Notes under the pieces: model-generated
Told to the model about the DNA's origin: nothing
What the model saw: only the letters and a program-made list of their open reading frames with translations
Databases searched by the model: none
In this document: in pieces, positions 6,473-10,794 of the stretch
How positions within the stretch are numbered: position 1 is the stretch's first letter
Layout: each line of letters opens with the position of its first letter
Origin: Nanobdellota archaeon
GTDB lineage: Archaea > Nanobdellota > Nanobdellia > Woesearchaeales > CG1-02-33-12
Length of the DNA stretch: 10,794 bases
Assembly: GCA_018901315.1 (NCBI GenBank)
Contig: JAHIFA010000082.1
Span: 1-10,794 of the forward strand
Reading direction: 5' to 3'
Translations under genes and position numbers: made by a program

Positions 6473-6490
6473 CAAAAGATATTTAAAGGT
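6473..6490. promoter_or_regulatory. Shared bidirectional promoter of fabF and fabH
   Basis: The 53-nt spacer between the two ATGs contains one TATA-like core, GATATTTAAAGG, with self-complementary TTTAAA at 6482-6487. Read on the plus strand it has CAAAAG upstream (BRE-like) and lies about 25 nt before the fabH ATG. Read on the minus strand it is TTTAAATATC preceded by GAAACC (BRE-like), about 29 nt before the fabF ATG. Both distances predict leaderless transcripts, and neither gene has an SD. Confidence 0.6.
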
Positions 6491-6508
6491 TTCTGAGTTC
6501 TCAAGTTT

Positions 6509-7522
6509 ATGGACAATGTAAGAATTGTTGGAACTGGTTCTTATCTCCCTAAAAATATTGTTACTAATAAAGGTTTAGAAAAGATGGTTAAGAATTATGA
6601 TTATAGTAAATATAAGGATTTTTCTGACTGGGTAATTAGCGTAACAGGCATTGAACAAAGACACTATGCTGATGAAAATGAAACAACAGAAGAAATGGGT
6701 GCTGAAGCTTCTAAAAAAGTATTAGAGGACGCTAATTTGAAAGCAAGTGATATTGACTTAATAATTCTAAATACATTCACACCAGGGACATTAATACCAA
6801 ATTCAGCTATTGAAGTAGGGCATTTAATTGGTAATAATAACATACCAGCTATTACAATAAACCAAGCATGTTCTGGTTTTGTTTATGCAGTAGAGAGCGC
6901 GTACCATTATATAAGAAGTGGAAAATACAATAATGTCTTAGTTGTTGCAAGTGAAAAATTATCAAGTATTACTGATTATAGCAACCCAAAAACAGCTGTT
7001 TTGTTTGGGGATGGTGCTGGAGCAGCTGTTTTGCAAAGAAGTGATAAAAAAGGTATATTGGGGATACCTTACATTGGTGGAAAATATTCTCCTGAACATA
7101 TTAAGGTAAAAAATACAGGTGTAGATGTAAAAGATATTTTAACAAATGCTGAAAAAGAGTATGTTAAAAAGGAATACATCAAAATGGGTGGTGGTCCACA
7201 GGTATTAAGACAAGCTGTTAATGCTATGGTTAGTTCTGCTAAAAAGGTACTTGAAGAAAGTGAATTAAGTATAGAAGATATTGATTGGCTTTGCCCTCAT
7301 CAAGCAAATAGAAGAATAATAGATAGTACTGCTAAATACCTGAATATGCCAATAGAAAAAACCCTTATTACAATAGAAGAAGATGGTAATGTATCTGGTG
7401 CTTCTAATATTATAACCCTTGATAAAAGTATAAAACAAGGCAAGGTTAAAAGAGGAGATAAAATTTTAATGACTGCTGTTGGTGGGGGTTATACAATGGG
7501 TGCTTTTGTTTTTGAATATTAA
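6509..7522 (+). CDS. fabH: Beta-ketoacyl-ACP synthase III (FabH/KAS III)
   Basis: A 337-residue thiolase-fold condensing enzyme of normal FabH length. KAS III starts fatty acid synthesis by joining an acyl-CoA primer to malonyl-ACP. The Cys-His-Asn triad is present: Cys121 (INQACSGFVYAV), His264 (LCPHQANRRII) and Asn294 (DGNVSGASN). Also visible are GTGSYLPKNIVTN (8-20), the WVISVTGIEQRHYA block (41-54), VLFGDGAGAAVL (164-175) and the final GGGYTMGAFVFEY. The Cys-His-Asn pattern with the PHQANRRI motif favours FabH over archaeal HMG-CoA synthase. Where E. coli has GNTSAAS, this protein has GNVSGAS, a small change next to the active site. It is apparently leaderless, from the promoter shared with fabF. 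Its stop overlaps that of the convergent endonuclease IV gene. Primer choice (acetyl- or branched acyl-CoA) cannot be told from sequence. Confidence 0.94.
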   Translation: MDNVRIVGTGSYLPKNIVTNKGLEKMVKNYDYSKYKDFSDWVISVTGIEQRHYADENETTEEMGAEASKKVLEDANLKASDIDLIILNTFTPGTLIPNSAIEVGHLIGNNNIPAITINQACSGFVYAVESAYHYIRSGKYNNVLVVASEKLSSITDYSNPKTAVLFGDGAGAAVLQRSDKKGILGIPYIGGKYSPEHIKVKNTGVDVKDILTNAEKEYVKKEYIKMGGGPQVLRQAVNAMVSSAKKVLEESELSIEDIDWLCPHQANRRIIDSTAKYLNMPIEKTLITIEEDGNVSGASNIITLDKSIKQGKVKRGDKILMTAVGGGYTMGAFVFEY

Positions 7523-8298
7523 TTTGATTTTAATTTTTCTATAATTTCCTTCATCTTTAATGAGTCCTGCCATGTTACTGGGCTTTCGCTTATTATTGTA
7601 ATGTCTGTTTTTCTTTTTAATATTTCCATTGCTAATGGCAGAAAATCTGATTTTTGCATTATAAGATGCCTTCTCTCTCCTTTGTCTGTGAATTCTATTC
7701 CTGAAAAGTGAGAGTGTATATGCCTTAAACCAGATAGCTGGTCAAAAACAGAGGAATAATTTATAGGACTATTTCTTGCATGCAGATGTGCAAAATCAAC
7801 ACAAATATTGCATTTGATTTCATCTCTGAGCTTTAAAATCTCGTTTAAAGAGCCAAACTGTGATTTTTTTCCTGTTGTTTCTGGCGCAAGTTTTGTTTTC
7901 CATCTATTTTCTTTTATTATATCATGCATCTCAATAATCTCTTTTTTTATCATTTCATAACATTCATTTTCTTTTAGTTTTCCATAAAATCCCGGATGAA
8001 AAACAACATGGCTTGCCTTAAGATAATGAGCCCTTTCGCAGCTGTCAAGAATCCTTTTCTTTGATGCTTCAATTTTTTGCTTTTCAGCAGATGCCAAGTT
8101 TATATAGTATGGTGCATGAACACTAAGTTTGATATCAAGTTTTTTTGCAAGCTTTCCAATTTCTTTTGCAAGCTCATTTCTCATCCTAACTCCATAGGTG
8201 AATTCAACCTCCATTGCATTTAATCCTATCTCTTTTATGTAACTAATGCCGTCTAATGTGCTTTTCATTGGAGAGCCAGCAGGACCAAGTCTTATCAT
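7519..8298 (-). CDS. nfo: Endonuclease IV-like AP endonuclease (TIM barrel, COG0648)
   Basis: A 259-residue TIM-barrel protein like archaeal endonuclease IV, which cleaves DNA 5' to abasic sites in base excision repair using a tri-metal zinc centre. Candidate ligands in order are His61 (SVHAPYY), His101 (VVFHPGFYG), Glu140 (APETTGK), Asp168 and His171 (CVDFAHLH), His195/His197 (HIHSHFSG), His211 (GERRHL) and Glu238 (ISESP). The Asp of the E. coli Asp-Arg-His ligand motif is replaced by Arg209, with Glu208 next to it; I believe archaeal relatives share GE-x-x-H here. The protein is slightly shorter than E. coli Nfo (285). The start ATG overlaps the antiporter stop as ATGA, so translation is probably coupled. 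The N-terminus MIRLGPAGSP is typical of the archaeal group. AP endonuclease is the best call; a sugar isomerase-like TIM barrel is the less likely alternative. Confidence 0.85.
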   Translation of the reverse strand: MIRLGPAGSPMKSTLDGISYIKEIGLNAMEVEFTYGVRMRNELAKEIGKLAKKLDIKLSVHAPYYINLASAEKQKIEASKKRILDSCERAHYLKASHVVFHPGFYGKLKENECYEMIKKEIIEMHDIIKENRWKTKLAPETTGKKSQFGSLNEILKLRDEIKCNICVDFAHLHARNSPINYSSVFDQLSGLRHIHSHFSGIEFTDKGERRHLIMQKSDFLPLAMEILKRKTDITIISESPVTWQDSLKMKEIIEKLKSN

Positions 8299-9482
8299 AT
8301 TGCTTCTTCCCCTAGGAATTTCTTTGAGACCTTTACAACTATTGTAGAAAGTATTATACTATATATTATAAATGCAAGTATTAAATTTAACAAGGGTTCC
8401 ATTCCAGGTATGTCATAAGTGGCAAGTATAAATACAACAACTGCAACAGCAATACCTTTTGACACATTTAAAGTCATAAAAATCTTCTCCTTAACTGAAT
8501 AATTAAGTTTTGAAAAGCAAAGCTGGACTGAGATATATCTTATCACAAGGTATATTATAAACAAAAGCATGGATTTTGCAAAAAACCATATATCGAGAGG
8601 GAATTTTATTATTATTCCAACAAGTATAAAAACAATTATCTCAAGCGAGTTTGCAAATAGGGAAGAAAATTCGTGCAATGTTTCTTTTTCCCTGACATAA
8701 ACATTGCCAAAAAACAATCCAACAGTTGTTACTGCAAGAACCCCATTTCCCTTAAGGTTTTCTGCAAGTATGTAAGTTATAAGGGCAGTAGTGATTAAAG
8801 CAAGAGGTGACAAACTCTCTGAATATTTGGTTCTCATTATCTTAAAGACAACTATGCCAACTAAAATACCTGCACCAATGCCTGTAACAAACTGCTGCAA
8901 AAATGGGCCCATGGTCTCCATAAATCTTGAGAAAAAGAATCCTTCGCCATAATCATTAAATAAATCAAGGATTATAAATGGTATGAGAACAATTAATGGT
9001 GTGTTTAATATCGACTCTATTTTAAGCAGCTCTACTACCCTGTTCTTTGTGTTTTTAAGCATGGTAAGAACAATATCTGGCGCTGTTCCTGACATCAGGG
9101 CAGCAAACATCATTGCTAAAAATATGTTGTTAATGTTGAAGATAAAGATTACAGATGCTGTTAAGAATATTAGGTTTAGCAATAAAAATATTCCTGCCAG
9201 CTTTAATGCTTTCATTGAGAAAGTATCAAACTCTTTTAGCTTTAGCCTTGAGCTTGAGTCAAAGATTATCATTACTAAGGCAAGGGTTCCTACACAAGTT
9301 AGGAACAGGGGTGAGAAATTAATTAAAGGATTACCCTCATACTCAACATGCCCTATGATTATGCCTGCTATAACCAAAAGAAGCACATTGGATATCTTAA
9401 TTTTTTCTGAAAAAAGAGTGCATAATATACCTATGACCATGATAATAGCCAAAGATGTAAGATAAAAAAGTGCATCCATCAT
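8295..9482 (-). CDS. Cation:proton antiporter, CPA1/CPA2 (NhaP/Kef-like) family
   Basis: A 395-residue integral membrane protein with about 11-13 hydrophobic segments and no C-terminal RCK/TrkA-N domain. It would exchange Na+ or K+ for H+ across the cell membrane. Antiporter landmarks are SGTAPDIVL (131-139, position of the ATDP-like motif), IESILNTP (155-162, position of ESxxND), Arg315 in a late membrane segment (VIRYIS), and NVSKGIAVAVVVF (339-351). In NhaP-type proteins the ND aspartate carries the ion; here it is Thr161, so ion binding may differ, perhaps with Asp136 or Glu156 contributing. The start is ATG 9482 or, more comfortably for the GGTGAT SD at 9483-9488, ATG 9479; the difference is one Met. 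It overlaps nfo by 4 nt. The ion transported cannot be assigned. Confidence 0.85.
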   Translation of the reverse strand: MMDALFYLTSLAIIMVIGILCTLFSEKIKISNVLLLVIAGIIIGHVEYEGNPLINFSPLFLTCVGTLALVMIIFDSSSRLKLKEFDTFSMKALKLAGIFLLLNLIFLTASVIFIFNINNIFLAMMFAALMSGTAPDIVLTMLKNTKNRVVELLKIESILNTPLIVLIPFIILDLFNDYGEGFFFSRFMETMGPFLQQFVTGIGAGILVGIVVFKIMRTKYSESLSPLALITTALITYILAENLKGNGVLAVTTVGLFFGNVYVREKETLHEFSSLFANSLEIIVFILVGIIIKFPLDIWFFAKSMLLFIIYLVIRYISVQLCFSKLNYSVKEKIFMTLNVSKGIAVAVVVFILATYDIPGMEPLLNLILAFIIYSIILSTIVVKVSKKFLGEEAI

Positions 9483-9510
9483 ATCACCGCTTTTTTAAAT
9501 AGTTAAAAAG

Positions 9511-9521
9511 AGATATTTATT
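9511..9521 (-). promoter_or_regulatory. Candidate TATA box for the antiporter-nfo pair
   Basis: AATAAATATCT on the minus strand lies about 34 nt before the antiporter ATG. This would leave a leader of roughly 8-10 nt containing the GGTGAT SD. A second TATA-like ATTTAAA at 9494-9500 is too close to the start. The spacer is only 37 nt and AT-rich, so read-through from the upstream gene is an alternative. Confidence 0.35.
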
Positions 9522-10329
9522 AAACTTTTGCTTTAGGTTTTTTCTTTTTGAAAAAATACTGCAATGGCCTCTGTTTTTTTGGCTTTAGTATAGTTTTGCT
9601 TGCCTTTGCTATTTTTTCCTGTACTAACAATGATTTCAGAAACCTGTTCCTTGTCCTGTTTGTCAGTATGTCCTGCTCAAGTGCTTTTGCAAGCCTTTCC
9701 GGCCTCTTTAATGATGATTCCTTTACAATATCAACTATAATTTTCTCATTTGATTCTTTTTCCAGTATTCTTTTAATATCATCCTGCTTTAACAGTTCTA
9801 TTATGAACATCTCTCTTGTTCCCTGATTTAAGATCTTGTTGCCTGTTTCTTTTTTTAACAACTCTGCAAGATTAGTTGGATTAGCTATCAAAAGGTATTT
9901 AATAAGCTGTATTGTTCTTAATGTTGTGTTCCTGTAGTTCTGCTTGTCAATATTATCTATTACCTCATAGATTATATCCTCAAATTTCAAAACATTGATT
10001 CCCTTTAGCTCAATTTTTTTATTTGACGTAAGAACCAGTGTTTTTTCATAGCTAAATTCTGTTCCCACAAACTCTTTCACAACCTGTTTTACTTTTTTGA
10101 TAACAGTCTTGTCTTCAAATTTTCTTATGTATTCATTTATATCCTTATCAACAATGGTTGAGCTTATAGAACAGTTAACCTCTACATGCTCTACTCTTTC
10201 AAGCTTTCCATTAGCAAGCTTTATTGCTATAATATCTATTACCTTATTTTTGCCAGCATTGATATCATTAATAGTAAAGAAACCCTTTTTATTAAGCCAA
10301 AGATTGACTATTTCTTTTTCTGGATTCAT
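9520..10329 (-). CDS. Unrecognised protein: possible PD-(D/E)xK-like N-terminus, helical repeat, C-terminal PIP box
   Basis: A 269-residue soluble protein I cannot assign to a named family. Residues 1-120 look alpha/beta. An N-terminal helix (EKEIVNLWLNKKG) is followed by strands with KVIDIIAIK (29-37) and RVEHVEVNCS (45-54). D32 and E50 sit where restriction-endonuclease-like folds place their acidic residues, but the third position is Asn52 rather than Lys, so activity is doubtful. A further strand, KTLVLTSNKK (96-105), follows. Residues 135-245 are helical and contain a two-copy repeat (151-182 and 210-237). The basic C-terminus has QRPLQYFF at 253-260, an exact QxxLxxFF PCNA-binding motif, followed by KKKK. 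The SD GAGGTG lies 8 nt before the ATG. A role in DNA repair or replication, bound to the sliding clamp, is inferred from these features. An endonuclease IV-like gene lies one gene downstream on the same strand. Confidence 0.8.
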   Translation of the reverse strand: MNPEKEIVNLWLNKKGFFTINDINAGKNKVIDIIAIKLANGKLERVEHVEVNCSISSTIVDKDINEYIRKFEDKTVIKKVKQVVKEFVGTEFSYEKTLVLTSNKKIELKGINVLKFEDIIYEVIDNIDKQNYRNTTLRTIQLIKYLLIANPTNLAELLKKETGNKILNQGTREMFIIELLKQDDIKRILEKESNEKIIVDIVKESSLKRPERLAKALEQDILTNRTRNRFLKSLLVQEKIAKASKTILKPKKQRPLQYFFKKKKPKAKV

Positions 10330-10337
10330 AAAGCAAG

Positions 10338-10343
10338 CACCTC
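10338..10343 (-). promoter_or_regulatory. Shine-Dalgarno site of the PIP-box protein gene
   Basis: GAGGTG on the minus strand lies 8 nt before ATG 10329 and supports that start. Unlike the PIN, fabF and fabH genes, this gene therefore appears to have a leader. Confidence 0.7.
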
Positions 10344-10397
10344 TTTAAGATGGCCACTAAGGCCTGTAAACCCCCAATCATGAATTGAAGCAAAATA

Positions 10398-10406
10398 CTA
10401 TATAAA
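10398..10406 (-). promoter_or_regulatory. Candidate TATA box for the PIP-box protein gene
   Basis: TTTATATAG on the minus strand would start a transcript near 10376 and give a leader of about 45 nt. The 150-nt spacer (10330-10479) also holds a second TATA-like TTTAAATAC at 10421-10429. There is a short GGCC-N5-GGCC repeat at 10353-10365. No RNA gene was seen in it. Confidence 0.45.
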
Positions 10407-10479
10407 TCTTAAGAATTTAAGTATTTAAATGTTTCTAATTCAAATTTTAGGATTTGGTAAATAGAAGACAATGGTTATT

Positions 10480-10746
10480 TTAAGATTTCTTATCGTGCCG
10501 GTACATTAGAATATACATTAAGATTGAAACAAAAATTAATATTTCACCAATATAAACACTATAATTAGCTATATCAAGGCTTGCAGAATATTTTTGATGC
10601 TGCTCTGTAAAATCACACATATTCTCTGGCTCACAGTCAGGAGGATAGCAGCAGGTTTGTGATACAACATGGCCAGTAATACCCCCTCCAATTAAAAGAA
10701 AACCAATAAATAAAGTAACCAATGGGATTATTAGTCTGCTTTTCAT
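10480..10746 (-). CDS. Small membrane protein with two TM segments and a Cys-containing loop
   Basis: An 88-residue protein of unknown function. A hydrophobic segment at residues 5-23 (signal anchor) ends in GITGHVVS. It is followed by a polar loop of about 38 residues with C32, C33, C38 and C44 (TCCYPPDC, NMC), then a second membrane segment at about 63-81 and a short basic end (YRHDKKS). The positive residues at both ends suggest that both termini are cytoplasmic and the cysteine loop is outside, where it could form disulfides or bind metal. A signal-anchor ending in an ITGxVV-like stretch is something I associate with membrane proteins of Woesearchaeota/Pacearchaeota; this is from memory. 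No SD is present, but a TATA-like element lies about 27 nt upstream, so the gene is probably leaderless and transcribed alone. Confidence 0.7.
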   Translation of the reverse strand: MKSRLIIPLVTLFIGFLLIGGGITGHVVSQTCCYPPDCEPENMCDFTEQHQKYSASLDIANYSVYIGEILIFVSILMYILMYRHDKKS

Positions 10747-10750
10747 AATC

Positions 10751-10763
10751 AGGTTAAAAACCT
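10751..10763. repeat. Short inverted repeat in the small membrane protein promoter
   Basis: AGGTT-AAA-AACCT is a perfect 5-bp inverted repeat between the TATA-like element and the start codon of the small membrane protein gene. It sits where a repressor could bind, but repeats this short arise easily by chance. Confidence 0.3.
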
Positions 10764-10767
10764 TACA

Positions 10768-10777
10768 AATATAAAAA
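10768..10777 (-). promoter_or_regulatory. Candidate TATA box of the small membrane protein gene
   Basis: TTTTTATATT on the minus strand is centred about 27 nt before the ATG at 10746, the distance expected for a leaderless archaeal mRNA. No Shine-Dalgarno motif is present. Confidence 0.5.
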
Positions 10778-10794
10778 GATTGCTAAAAATTTAA

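Noticed and set aside
6509..7522. HMG-CoA synthase of the archaeal mevalonate pathway instead of FabH
   Set aside because: The PHQANRRI and GNVSGAS motifs and the Cys-His-Asn triad follow FabH; a thiolase/DUF35 partner gene typical of the archaeal HMG-CoA synthase context is absent.
8983..9465. 160-codon plus-strand frame opposite the antiporter
   Set aside because: The antiporter frame has membrane segments, family motifs and an SD; the opposite frame has none of these.
10330..10479. Possible tRNA or small RNA in the largest spacer (GGCC repeats, C-run at 10371-10375)
   Set aside because: No cloverleaf arms or T-loop were found; the GGCC-N5-GGCC stem is only 4 bp.

Overview
The window is from a low-GC archaeon. 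The evidence is archaeal/eukaryotic-type ribosomal proteins (S24e, S27ae, L10/P0, L12/P1), Rpo7 and Spt4, TATA/BRE promoter motifs placed about 25-30 nt before start codons (a leaderless layout), and Shine-Dalgarno motifs on internal operon genes. Small genes, AT-rich DNA, lysine/glutamate tails and a small anchored protein with a 'GITGHVVS' stretch suggest a DPANN lineage of the Woesearchaeota/Pacearchaeota kind. That placement is inference.

Layout. (1) 30-3278, plus strand: rpl1, rpl10 and rpl12, tightly packed (the L1-L12 stalk operon), then a COG1340-like coiled-coil gene. (2) 3334-5210, minus strand: transcribed in the order PIN-domain protein (Fcf1/COG1412-like), rpo7, spt4, rps24e, rps27ae. 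This is a recognisable archaeal information-processing cluster, but without the dephospho-CoA kinase and aIF2-gamma genes often found with it. (3) 5232-7522: two bacterial-type ketoacyl-ACP synthases, fabF (minus) and fabH (plus), diverging from a 53-nt spacer with one near-palindromic TATA element. (4) 7519-9482, minus strand: a CPA-type cation/proton antiporter gene overlapping by 4 nt an endonuclease IV-like gene, whose stop overlaps the fabH stop tail-to-tail. (5) 9520-10329, minus strand: an unrecognised protein with a possible divergent PD-(D/E)xK N-terminus, an internal helical repeat and a perfect C-terminal PCNA-interaction (PIP) motif. (6) 10480-10746, minus strand: a small cysteine-containing membrane protein.

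How it fits together. Regions 1 and 2 are ordinary translation and transcription genes, apart from long charged tails on L10 and S24e. Region 3 is the metabolic surprise: FabH would start and FabF would extend a fatty acyl chain, both with intact catalytic residues, in an archaeon whose membrane lipids would be expected to be isoprenoid. No ACP, FabD, FabG, FabZ or FabI gene is in the window, so a full pathway cannot be judged here. The PIN-rpo7 operon appears to have its own promoter inside the last codons of fabF, so it need not depend on fabF transcription. The best candidate for something undescribed is the PIP-box protein at 9520-10329, a possible new PCNA-associated DNA repair or processing factor, with an AP-endonuclease-like gene one gene away on the same strand.

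The longest stretch without a gene is about 150 nt (10330-10479). No tRNA, rRNA, CRISPR, insertion sequence or origin was seen.
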